Source: a bacterium
GTDB taxonomy: Bacteria > Desulfobacterota > Desulfobulbia > Desulfobulbales > Desulfobulbaceae
Length of the DNA: 39,314 nt
Assembly: GCA_030538155.1 (NCBI GenBank)
Contig: JAUNUN010000008.1
Location: forward strand, 31,373-70,686
Direction of reading: 5' to 3'
Numbering within the stretch: the first letter of the stretch is position 1; each line of letters starts with the position of its first letter. This document shows positions 28,029-35,574 of the stretch, in pieces. Below the pieces are notes generated by a model, which was given only the letters and a program-made list of their open reading frames with translations, ran no database searches and had not been told where the DNA came from. A program made the position numbers and the translations under genes.

Positions 28029-28943
28029 TTCCTTTTTCCGCATAGCCCTGGCATAGGTGGCGGCTTCCATACCGGCAACGCAGCCTTCGCCCACAGCCTT
28101 GGCCATTTGATACGGAGGCCCGGTGATATCACCGGCGGCATAGACGCCTTGTATATTGGTTTCCTGTAACCGGTTCACGGTAATGTACTTCATGCTTTCG
28201 CTGTCGAGTTGGACGCCGATCAGGGTGGCCAGTTGCAGCGCGCCCTTTGAGCCCATCTCGATAAAAAGGCCTTCGACCTCAAGCGTTTGGCCGTTTTCGA
28301 GTTCAATCGACTGCACACCCCTGAACTTTTCTCCGTTTACCTTGATGACCGTGCTTTCGATGCGCTCCACCGCACTGTTTTTGAGTTGGGTGCTGAGATC
28401 CTCTGAAATCTCCAATTCTTTGGCCACCAGGTAGACCTTGGTGGCAATGGCCTGCAGGGTGAGGGCGCCATCTGCTGCGGCACTGCGATCCCCGGTTACG
28501 CACACCACCGCATTGCGGAAGAAGTTGGCGTCGCAGTCTACGCAGTAGCTGACGCCTTTGCCCAGAAACTCCTTTTCTCCCTCTGCGCCGAGTTTCTTTT
28601 TGGCAACCCCCATGGTCATGACTAGTGCACGCGCCTGAATTTCCCTGCCGTTTTCCACTTTCAGATGAAAGAGATCATCTTCCTGTTTCAGTTGCAGCAG
28701 GTCTTCTTCGAGAAACTGCGCGCCAAAACCCTTGGCCTGCTCCACTCCCCGCTGGAGCATGTCGTGCCCAGTGGTGACGCCGCCAACAAAGGCATAATTT
28801 TCAATGTGGCCATTGTAGAGAGAAGAATTCTCTATTCTGCCGAGAACCAAGACGCTGGTTTGTCTACGAGAGGCGTGAATAGCTGCCTGAATGCCAGCAG
28901 GACCGGTACCAATGATAACAACATCGAAAAGGTTTTGAGTCAT
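28020..28943 (-). CDS. Thioredoxin-reductase-like flavoprotein
   Basis: A 307-residue FAD-dependent disulfide reductase. The FAD motif GTGPAG is at 12-17, the redox pair Cys134-x-x-Cys137 is in SYCVDCDA, and the second FAD motif GVYAAGDITG lies near 275-285. In ordinary TrxR, the pyridine-nucleotide domain has GGGxSA and an HRR motif for NADPH. Here, the equivalent reads TGDRSAAADGA, and AKELEISED replaces HRR. The normal NADPH grip is therefore missing, which recalls the ferredoxin-dependent or deeply rooted TrxR groups. The electron donor is unknown. It is monocistronic on the minus strand, divergent from tolQ. ATG 28943 gives the standard N-terminus. Confidence 0.82.
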   Translation of the reverse strand: MTQNLFDVVIIGTGPAGIQAAIHASRRQTSVLVLGRIENSSLYNGHIENYAFVGGVTTGHDMLQRGVEQAKGFGAQFLEEDLLQLKQEDDLFHLKVENGREIQARALVMTMGVAKKKLGAEGEKEFLGKGVSYCVDCDANFFRNAVVCVTGDRSAAADGALTLQAIATKVYLVAKELEISEDLSTQLKNSAVERIESTVIKVNGEKFRGVQSIELENGQTLEVEGLFIEMGSKGALQLATLIGVQLDSESMKYITVNRLQETNIQGVYAAGDITGPPYQMAKAVGEGCVAGMEAATYARAMRKKEAE

Positions 28944-29178
28944 GGGCTTACCGTTTTTGCATAGTGAGTGGACGAGAGCATGGCCGAAATTTGCGGACTG
29001 ACCATCCCCCCGATGAAATCAATAAATCAGGATCGACAGGCTTTGAGATATTGTGTAGGATGCGAGGTTACAGTTGACGCCGTGGCGGCAGAACCCCCGA
29101 TAAAACTGGACTTCGCCAGCACATCCTTTAATCTTTAGGATACTTTGAACCAACAATCAACGCAAAAAAGGCTGTGAC

Positions 29179-29871
29179 GTGACACTCTCAATCTTTGAAA
29201 TGATGATGAACGCCGGGATCGTGGTGAAATTTGTCATGCTCCTGCTGCTGTTTTTTTCTGTGATGTCCTGGTCCATTGTTTTGATGAAATGGATTATGTT
29301 TCGTCGCGCCAAAATCGCCTCAACCGACTTTTTGGATGCCTTTTGGGAGAGTAAAACCTTTAACGATGCCTATGACGCTGCCAGAGATTTCCCGTTGAGC
29401 CCTGAGGCTACCGTCTTTGTCACAGGCTATAATGAGCTGAAAAAGATCAGCAGCGCGCACAACACGGCCCAAACCTCGCCCACGCTGGAAATGCAGCTGG
29501 CCACCATGGACAACCTGAAGCGTTCGGTGCGCAAGGCGCAATTTCTTGAAAGCGACCGTATGGCCAAGTTTCTGTCCTTTCTAGCCACCACCGGCAGTTC
29601 CACTCCGTTCATTGGTCTGTTCGGCACGGTCTGGGGCATCATGACCTCGTTCAAGGATATCGGGGTGCGGGGTTCGGCCTCGCTGGCTGTTGTCGCACCG
29701 GGTATTTCGGAGGCTCTTGTGGCCACTGCCGCCGGCTTGGCAGTAGCGATTCCGGCGGTTATCTTTTACAACTACTTCTCCAACAAGGTGATTGAAGTCG
29801 AGTCGGACATGGAGAGCTTCAGCACCGATTTTATCAACTTGATTGAGCGCGATATCCTCGCCAGGACGTGA
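29179..29871 (+). CDS. tolQ: TolQ, proton-channel subunit of the Tol system
   Basis: A 230-residue inner-membrane protein of the ExbB/TolQ/MotA family that, with TolR, forms the proton-driven stator that energises TolA. The first membrane helix is at about 13-38 (VVKFVMLLLLFFSVMSWSIVLMKW). A cytoplasmic loop follows, then two helices containing TTGSSTPFIGLFGTVWGIMTSF and ALVATAAGLAVAIPAVIFYNYF, the most conserved family segments. Start is GTG 29179. tolR begins 3 nt after the stop. The 235-nt upstream region separates it from the divergent flavoprotein and presumably holds the operon promoter, which I could not define. Confidence 0.95.
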   Translation: MTLSIFEMMMNAGIVVKFVMLLLLFFSVMSWSIVLMKWIMFRRAKIASTDFLDAFWESKTFNDAYDAARDFPLSPEATVFVTGYNELKKISSAHNTAQTSPTLEMQLATMDNLKRSVRKAQFLESDRMAKFLSFLATTGSSTPFIGLFGTVWGIMTSFKDIGVRGSASLAVVAPGISEALVATAAGLAVAIPAVIFYNYFSNKVIEVESDMESFSTDFINLIERDILART

Positions 29872-29874
29872 TTC

Positions 29875-30306
29875 ATGGGTATGGGAACTGCAAGCGGCAA
29901 GCGCTCCCGACGCGGCGGGGTAATGGCGGATATCAATGTCACCCCCCTGGTCGATGTCATGCTGGTGCTGCTTATTATTTTTATGGTGGCGGCGCCCATG
30001 ATGACTCAGGGGCTGGAGGTGGATTTGCCTGAAGCTACCACCAGGGCTTTGCCGCAAACGGAAAAGCCTCTGGTGCTCACCATCAACAAGGAAGGTGAAC
30101 TGTACCTGCGCAAAGACAAGGTGGCGACCGCTTCGCTGCTCGCCCAACTCCAGGGTATGCCGGAAGAACAGAAAAAAGAACCCATCTACATCCATGCCGA
30201 TAAAAACGTTCCTTATGGCACGGTTATGTCTACCTTGAGCGCCGTCCACCGGGCAGGTTTTGAAAAGCCGAGCATGGTGACCCTGCCCGAAGAGAGCAAG
30301 AAGTAA
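29875..30306 (+). CDS. tolR: TolR, periplasmic stator subunit
   Basis: A 143-residue ExbD/TolR-family protein. A short cytoplasmic segment leads into a single membrane helix, INVTPLVDVMLVLLIIFMV, whose Asp (about residue 27) carries the proton. The periplasmic domain contains QGLEVDLPEA and ends in a dimerising PYGTVMSTLSAVHRAGF segment. It pairs with TolQ to drive TolA. ATG 29875 is used; ATG 29881 is an in-frame alternative. Confidence 0.95.
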   Translation: MGMGTASGKRSRRGGVMADINVTPLVDVMLVLLIIFMVAAPMMTQGLEVDLPEATTRALPQTEKPLVLTINKEGELYLRKDKVATASLLAQLQGMPEEQKKEPIYIHADKNVPYGTVMSTLSAVHRAGFEKPSMVTLPEESKK

Positions 30307-30317
30307 GGAAGGGCCCC

Positions 30318-31517
30318 TTGGCTGGTCGCCGATTTACTGAAAAAGATTTTTTTTCCACGCAAGAGAGCGAAGATCAGCGCTGGTTTATATGCCTGACGCT
30401 GGCCTTCCTGTTGCACGCGGCCCTGGCAGGACTGGTATTGTTCATGCCCTCGCTGTTCGATGCCCGCATGCCTATTGAAGAGGCCATCGTGGTCAGCCTT
30501 GCGCCGCCCCTGGCTGAAACAGCTCCGGTTGTGGGGCTACCCTCAGCAGCACCGGAACCCGCACCTCGAGCTGAGGCCCGGAAACAAGAAGAGGCAGCCC
30601 CTCCGGAACCGGCTCCTGCGCCGCCTCCGCCGAAACCGGAACCCAAGCCGGAGCCAAAGCCTGAGCCGGTACCGGAGAGAACTGCACCGCCGCCTGAGCC
30701 GACTCCTCCACCGCCTCCGCCGAAGCCGGAACCCAAACCTGAACCTCCGCCGCCCGAACCCACTGTTGCCGCCAAAGCACCGGTGTCATTGTCGCCGGTG
30801 CAGCGCAAGCAGAAGATCGCCCAAGACACTCGGTTGCAGGAAGAACGGGAGCGGGAACGTCAGGAAGAGGAGAAACGGCTGGCAAAGGAGCTGGAACAGC
30901 GTAAACGCCAGGCAGATGAGCGTGAGCTTGCAAAAAAGCTGGAAGAACAGCAGCGCAATGTCGAGAGGCGTCAGCAGGAGCAGGCACGGCAAGAACGGGA
31001 ACGGCGTGAACAGGAGCGACAGAAGGCTATAGCCGATGCACGCAGGCAACAGGCTCTGGACGAAGCAAGGCGTGCCGAGGCAGATGCCCGCAAGGCCGAG
31101 GCGGATGCGCGCCGCGCCCGGGAAGCCTTGGCAAGTACACGGGCCGAGGCCAGCAGGCAAACCGCAGCAATCCAGTCTGCCACCACCCAGGCGGCCACAG
31201 GGCGACAACAGGGCACTTCCGCGATGGAACAACAGTACTGGGCGCAAGTGGCACAACGGGTACGGAGTTATTGGGTTTTACCGGAAATGCGGCGCTGGGA
31301 TGCCTCCTTGCTGGCCACCGTGGTGATTACCATCAACAGTGACGGCCAGGTGACCAGCATCAACTTTGATCAGCGCTCCAATGATCCGCTGTTTGATCAA
31401 CTGGTTGAAAAAACTATCCGTCAGGCATCACCCATGCCCCGATTTCCTGCCATCATGCAGCAAAACAGCACCAGGGTAGGTTTTAAATTCAGTCCCGGTA
31501 AACTTGGCAACCTCTAA
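30318..31517 (+). CDS. tolA: TolA, trans-periplasmic force transducer
   Basis: A 399-residue protein. One N-terminal membrane helix (about 22-44, containing LLHAALAGLVLFM) anchors it to TolQR. Residues ~70-155 are a striking Pro/Glu/Lys repeat (PKPEPKPEP type), and ~165-290 are a long charged helix rich in ER, EQ and ARK repeats that spans the periplasm. The last ~100 residues form a TonB-like C-terminal domain (YWAQVAQRVRSYWVLP) that binds TolB/Pal. The start is a TTG with an AAGGAAGGG box 4 nt upstream, and no ATG fits better. The long Pro-rich insertion resembles TonB, but the tolQR/tolB context identifies TolA. Confidence 0.93.
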   Translation: MAGRRFTEKDFFSTQESEDQRWFICLTLAFLLHAALAGLVLFMPSLFDARMPIEEAIVVSLAPPLAETAPVVGLPSAAPEPAPRAEARKQEEAAPPEPAPAPPPPKPEPKPEPKPEPVPERTAPPPEPTPPPPPPKPEPKPEPPPPEPTVAAKAPVSLSPVQRKQKIAQDTRLQEERERERQEEEKRLAKELEQRKRQADERELAKKLEEQQRNVERRQQEQARQERERREQERQKAIADARRQQALDEARRAEADARKAEADARRAREALASTRAEASRQTAAIQSATTQAATGRQQGTSAMEQQYWAQVAQRVRSYWVLPEMRRWDASLLATVVITINSDGQVTSINFDQRSNDPLFDQLVEKTIRQASPMPRFPAIMQQNSTRVGFKFSPGKLGNL

Positions 31518-31581
31518 GAGATCGTGTATCATTAACAAGTGTGCGAACCTTTTTTTGCAAACCATTATTCAGGATCGACAG

Positions 31582-32883
31582 ATGCGACGACTACAATTGA
31601 GCGCTTTTTTTATCGCCTTGATTCTTGGTCTTTTATGCGCGCAAACCAGCGTACTCCGGGCTGAAACTACCGAAACCACGTATTTCGATATCACTGCCTC
31701 TGAAGTGCGAAAAATTGTTGTAGCCGTTCCCGGCTTTACCGGTTCTGCGGCAGGGCAGGGCAGTGCTGGCGTAACTGCGGCCAAGCTGGTAACCGATGGC
31801 TTTCAGCTCTACAGCTTTCTCAACATCATCGACTACGGCAGCTATGGCGGTCGCAAGGATGCGGACTGGAGGGCCATGGGCGCTGACTATGTGGTTATGG
31901 GCGAGGTCAACAGCGATCCCGCCGGTTTGGCAGTGGGCGGGCAGATCCTCGAAGTTGCGACCAACCGCACCTTGCCGGGCCGGGTCTATAAAGGCGCTTC
32001 AGGGCAGCTTGAGGACATGGCGCTCAGACTCTGCGATGCCCTGGTGGAAGACTTCACCGGTGAACCGGGTGTTGCGCGCACCAAGATGGCCTATGTTTCC
32101 GACAGTACCGGCAGAAAGGAAGTGTATGTGACCGACATACTCGGGCGGCACCCGCGGCAGATCACCAAACACCGTGCCTTGGCGGTTTCACCGCGATTTG
32201 CGCCGGATGGTAATACCCTCGCCTATACCAGCTATCACCGCGGTAATCAGGATCTGTACCTCACCGACCTGCGGCAGGGTTCGCAAACCACTTCTATCTC
32301 CCGGCGGCCCGGCATGAACCTTGCTCCGGCCTTTACGCCCGACGGCAATATGGTGGTCACCCTGAGCGTGGGTGGTAATCCGGATTTATACCTCATAGAC
32401 CGGCGTGGCAAGATTTTGAGCCGCCTGACCGAACGGGCCGGCATCAATGTATCGCCCTCAATCTCGCCTGATGGCCGAACCATAGCCTTTTCTTCAGACC
32501 GTTCACGCGGAGGCCATCCCAAGGTCTATCTGATGGATTTGAGCAGCCGGCACGTGCGGCTGCTGCAGAACACGATCGGCGAATGCAGTGAGCCCTCTTG
32601 GTCGCCCAAGGGTGATGAAATTGCCTTTACAGGTCTGGTCGGCGGCAGCTATCAGATTTTCGTCAGTGACCGCAATGGCGGTAATGTACGCCAGGTTTCT
32701 AGTGGTGGCGGGGATTTCGAATCACCAACCTGGGCCCCTGATGGCCGCCTGATTGCGGCGGCACGGAAATCCGGCGGCCGTTCCCAGGTCTGTGTACTGA
32801 GTAAAAATGGTAAGGATGTTCGGGTGTTGTTGAATATGCGGGGTAACCTTACCTTCCCGCAGTGGTCGCCGCGTATACCCTGA
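31582..32883 (+). CDS. tolB: TolB, periplasmic beta-propeller
   Basis: A 433-residue periplasmic protein. The signal peptide (MRRLQLSAFFIALILGLLCA) is followed by a small N-terminal alpha/beta domain and then a six-bladed propeller. The propeller blades are visible as repeats: FAPDGNTLAYTSYHRGNQDLYL, FTPDGNMVVTLS and ISPDGRTIAFSSDRSRGG, ending WAPDGRLIAA. TolB shuttles between TolA and Pal. The frame extends to TTG 31504 inside tolA, but only ATG 31582 gives a normal signal peptide. The stop is followed by 170 nt without a gene, where pal is usually found. Confidence 0.95.
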   Translation: MRRLQLSAFFIALILGLLCAQTSVLRAETTETTYFDITASEVRKIVVAVPGFTGSAAGQGSAGVTAAKLVTDGFQLYSFLNIIDYGSYGGRKDADWRAMGADYVVMGEVNSDPAGLAVGGQILEVATNRTLPGRVYKGASGQLEDMALRLCDALVEDFTGEPGVARTKMAYVSDSTGRKEVYVTDILGRHPRQITKHRALAVSPRFAPDGNTLAYTSYHRGNQDLYLTDLRQGSQTTSISRRPGMNLAPAFTPDGNMVVTLSVGGNPDLYLIDRRGKILSRLTERAGINVSPSISPDGRTIAFSSDRSRGGHPKVYLMDLSSRHVRLLQNTIGECSEPSWSPKGDEIAFTGLVGGSYQIFVSDRNGGNVRQVSSGGGDFESPTWAPDGRLIAAARKSGGRSQVCVLSKNGKDVRVLLNMRGNLTFPQWSPRIP

Positions 32884-33053
32884 TTTTTACCGGTTCGACG
32901 ACATGCTCGCGGGTAAAATGTGGTTCAGGAAACAGATGTGTTGCACAGTCGCTTCAGTTGCGACCATCCCGCCGGGAAGCTGTCCAGCTCACTGTTCGAC
33001 CACTTTTGATTATAGATTGATTGCTTGATTACACGAGTTACGAGGGTGCAGGG

Positions 33054-34265
33054 ATGAGGAGTATCCGTTCTGTTTTTTATGCCGGCAGTGCCTTGCTGCT
33101 ATTGAGCCAGTGTGCGATTCAAGATGATATATATCAGCTGCAAAACCAGGTGCGGGTAGTCAACCAGAAGGTTGAGGCACTCAAGGCCGGTACGGTCGGC
33201 GACATGGAGCGGCGACAGGCAAGTTCTGTAAATAAACTGGGTCAGGTCGAGGACGAAACCCAGCGCATTCGCTCAAGCATCGAAGAAAACATTGCCCAGA
33301 ATGCACAGTTTCAGGCCGATGTCAACCAAACCATTGCGGGAATGCAGTCTTCCTTGAATTCCATCCGACAGGAAAACAATGTGAAGGTTGCCGAGTTGAA
33401 TGAGAAAATTGCACAACTAGACGCCAAAATCCTGCGCATGGGCGAATCGCTCGGTAAGGCGCAACAGGCGCGGGTAGAAGAGGCGGAAAAACGTGCGGCC
33501 GATGCAGCACGGAAAGCGGAGGAAGCACGGCGAAAAGCGGCGGAAGCAGCCCGCTCCGCCAACACAGCAGCTTCTCGCCAAAGTGCTGCCACCACTCGCA
33601 GCACGGCAGCAAGTGCAGGCAGCACTGCCGCTGTACAAATAACGCCTAATAGCGGTAAAACCAGAGTTGCTGCTGACAATGTACAGGTTCAAAGCGAGGC
33701 TGCGGCTCCGCCGCCTGCAACCACGTCGACAAGCACTGCAAGCACCACCACACCACCCAAACCTGCCGCTACCACCAGTCAGCGCACTACGACTGCCACA
33801 GCCACCAAACCAGCAGAAAAGTCTGTCCAGCAAACCCCGACAACGGCCGCTGCTCAGGCCCCTGCCGCGCCCGCCACGAAGGCGACCTCATCTGCATCAT
33901 CGTCAGATCCCTTTGCCCAGGGCCTGAGTCAGTACAACGGCAAACAGTACAGAGACGCCTATAAATCCTTTGAACGGGCGCTTGCAGCCAATCCCAATGG
34001 TCCCAAGGCTGCGGATGCGCTCTATCACATGGGTGAGAGCCTGTACAGTCAGGGTGAATATGATCTCGCCATCCTGGATTATCAAAAGGTTATTTCCAAT
34101 CATAGTTCTAGCTCGCTTGCTTCCAAGGCCTTACTCAAACAGGGCATGTCCTTTGAGAAGCTCACGGATAATGAAACCGCAAAAATCATCTATCGCAAGC
34201 TGCTGAGCGACTACAAACAGAGTCCAGAGGCCAATCAGGCGCAGGGTCGTTTGAACAAGCTGTAA
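33054..34265 (+). CDS. cpoB: CpoB/YbgF, Tol-Pal coordinating TPR protein
   Basis: A 403-residue exported protein. A signal segment ends in LLSQC (Cys20), which resembles a lipobox but has Gln at -1, so lipidation is doubtful. A coiled coil follows at about 20-130, then an Ala/Thr/Pro/Ser-rich low-complexity linker (about 165-280). A C-terminal TPR domain starts near DPFAQGLSQYNGKQYRDAYKSFERAL, with two further repeats. This order is that of CpoB, which links the Tol machine to peptidoglycan synthesis in Escherichia coli. The linker is unusually long. ATG 33054 has a GAGGG box; an upstream TTG 33021 is less likely. No pal gene precedes it. Confidence 0.88.
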   Translation: MRSIRSVFYAGSALLLLSQCAIQDDIYQLQNQVRVVNQKVEALKAGTVGDMERRQASSVNKLGQVEDETQRIRSSIEENIAQNAQFQADVNQTIAGMQSSLNSIRQENNVKVAELNEKIAQLDAKILRMGESLGKAQQARVEEAEKRAADAARKAEEARRKAAEAARSANTAASRQSAATTRSTAASAGSTAAVQITPNSGKTRVAADNVQVQSEAAAPPPATTSTSTASTTTPPKPAATTSQRTTTATATKPAEKSVQQTPTTAAAQAPAAPATKATSSASSSDPFAQGLSQYNGKQYRDAYKSFERALAANPNGPKAADALYHMGESLYSQGEYDLAILDYQKVISNHSSSSLASKALLKQGMSFEKLTDNETAKIIYRKLLSDYKQSPEANQAQGRLNKL

Positions 34266-34270
34266 GCGTT

Positions 34271-35026
34271 TTGGCCGGTAAAAAGCGGCTTGATCAGCTC
34301 CTGGTGGAGCGAGCGCTGGCAGCAGATCTGGATGCGGCGCGGCGACTTATCGGCGTGGGCGCTGTCCGGGTCAATGATCAGCCGGCAGACAAGGCCGGCT
34401 CACAGGTAGCGGCGACAAGCCGTGTGCATGTCAAACCGGCTCGACGTTTTGTCAGTCGTGGCGGCGATAAACTAGAAACAGCCCTGCAAGCCTTTGGACT
34501 GCAGCCGCAAGGCTTTATCTGTGCCGATATTGGCGCATCTACAGGTGGATTTACTGATTGCCTGTTGCAGCATGGCGCAGCCAGGGTTTACAGCGTTGAT
34601 GTCGGCTATGGTCTGCTCGCCTGGAAGTTGCGCTCAGATCCACGTGTAATTGTCCGCGACCGGGTTAATGCCCGCTATTTGAGTACCGAGCATATCCCGG
34701 AACCGCTTGATCTTGCGGTTGTTGATGCCTCCTTTATCTCGGCAACCCTGCTCCTGCCGCCTCTGATTCCCCTGTTTTCGCACTTATTTCGTGCCCTTAT
34801 CCTTGTCAAACCCCAGTTTCAACTGGCCAGGGAGCAGGTCGGCCAGGGTGGGATCGTGCGTAGTCAGGCCCTGCGGGATGAGGCTGTTACCATGGTGCGA
34901 GACTTTGCCGCCACGCAAGGCCTATTTTGCGCGCAGCCATTCATCTGCCCTGTGACCGGTACCAAGGGGAATGAAGAAATATTTTTGTATCTGATGCGGA
35001 CAAGGAACCAGGAGTCGTGTCCATGA
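34271..35026 (+). CDS. tlyA: TlyA-family rRNA 2'-O-methyltransferase (S4 + FtsJ)
   Basis: A 251-residue protein. The N-terminal S4 RNA-binding domain (KKRLDQLLVERALAADLDAARRLI) precedes a PARRFVSRGGDKLETAL linker and an FtsJ-like SAM methyltransferase with ADIGASTGGFTDCLL. The later LAVVDASFISATLLLP and LVKPQFQLAREQVGQGG carry the catalytic Asp and Lys of the family. Homologues methylate 16S and 23S rRNA, and some were first reported as haemolysins. The start is a TTG 6 nt after cpoB. Its stop overlaps the SH3 gene start by 4 nt (ATGA). Confidence 0.92.
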   Translation: MAGKKRLDQLLVERALAADLDAARRLIGVGAVRVNDQPADKAGSQVAATSRVHVKPARRFVSRGGDKLETALQAFGLQPQGFICADIGASTGGFTDCLLQHGAARVYSVDVGYGLLAWKLRSDPRVIVRDRVNARYLSTEHIPEPLDLAVVDASFISATLLLPPLIPLFSHLFRALILVKPQFQLAREQVGQGGIVRSQALRDEAVTMVRDFAATQGLFCAQPFICPVTGTKGNEEIFLYLMRTRNQESCP

Positions 35027-35496
35027 AAGCCATTTTTGCTCAGTTGCGACAGCATGTACTGTCCGCATCTCTTGTGACGATTCTCATGGTGTTTGCCGGG
35101 GCAGACGGTGTCGTGCAAGCCGCTGATTATGTCAGCGTAACCAAAAACGGAGTCAATCTGCGTTCCGGCCCAGGCACACAAAACGAGGCTATTTTTCAAT
35201 TGCCTGCAGGTTATCCGCTTTTGGTGCTGGAACGGAAGGGAACCTGGATCAAGGTGCAGGATTATGAAGGCGATAAAGGCTGGATTCAGCAGTCCTTGGT
35301 CAGCAGCACTCCATCAGTGATCGTGCGAGTGCGCGAAGCCAAAATCCGCAGTGGCCCAAGCGCCTCTGCCTCTGAAGTGGGTAAGGCTGCCAAGGATGTT
35401 ATCCTCAACAGAACCGGCACTCAGGGCGTGTGGGTCAAGGTATCCCATCCTAATCTGGCGGCGGGCTGGGTGCATAAAGATCTGCTCTGGCCATGA
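35023..35496 (+). CDS. Exported protein with two bacterial SH3 domains
   Basis: A 157-residue periplasmic protein. The signal peptide (about 1-33) ends around GVVQAADY. Two SH3b domains follow: the first has VNLRSGPGTQNEAIFQLPAG and GWIQQSLV, the second AKIRSGPSASASEVG and AGWVHKDLLWP. Such domains bind peptidoglycan or peptides in the envelope. ATG 35023, with GGAG 8 nt upstream, overlaps the tlyA stop by 4 nt; GTG 35017 is in frame but less favoured. No catalytic domain is present, so it is probably an adaptor. The precise role is unknown. Confidence 0.88.
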   Translation: MKAIFAQLRQHVLSASLVTILMVFAGADGVVQAADYVSVTKNGVNLRSGPGTQNEAIFQLPAGYPLLVLERKGTWIKVQDYEGDKGWIQQSLVSSTPSVIVRVREAKIRSGPSASASEVGKAAKDVILNRTGTQGVWVKVSHPNLAAGWVHKDLLWP

Positions 35497-35574
35497 TGGC
35501 GCATCATTCAGCATACGAGTCAGTTACGTCTTGTCGCTCTGGCCGTCCAACCGCTTTCCTACAATAAACTGCTG

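Noticed and set aside
30374..30829. Gly-rich minus-strand frame opposite tolA
   Set aside because: It is the reverse reading of the Pro/Glu/Lys repeat in tolA; the composition comes from that repeat.
30318..31517. TonB instead of TolA
   Set aside because: The Pro-rich region resembles TonB, but the gene sits between tolR and tolB and has the long charged helix of TolA.
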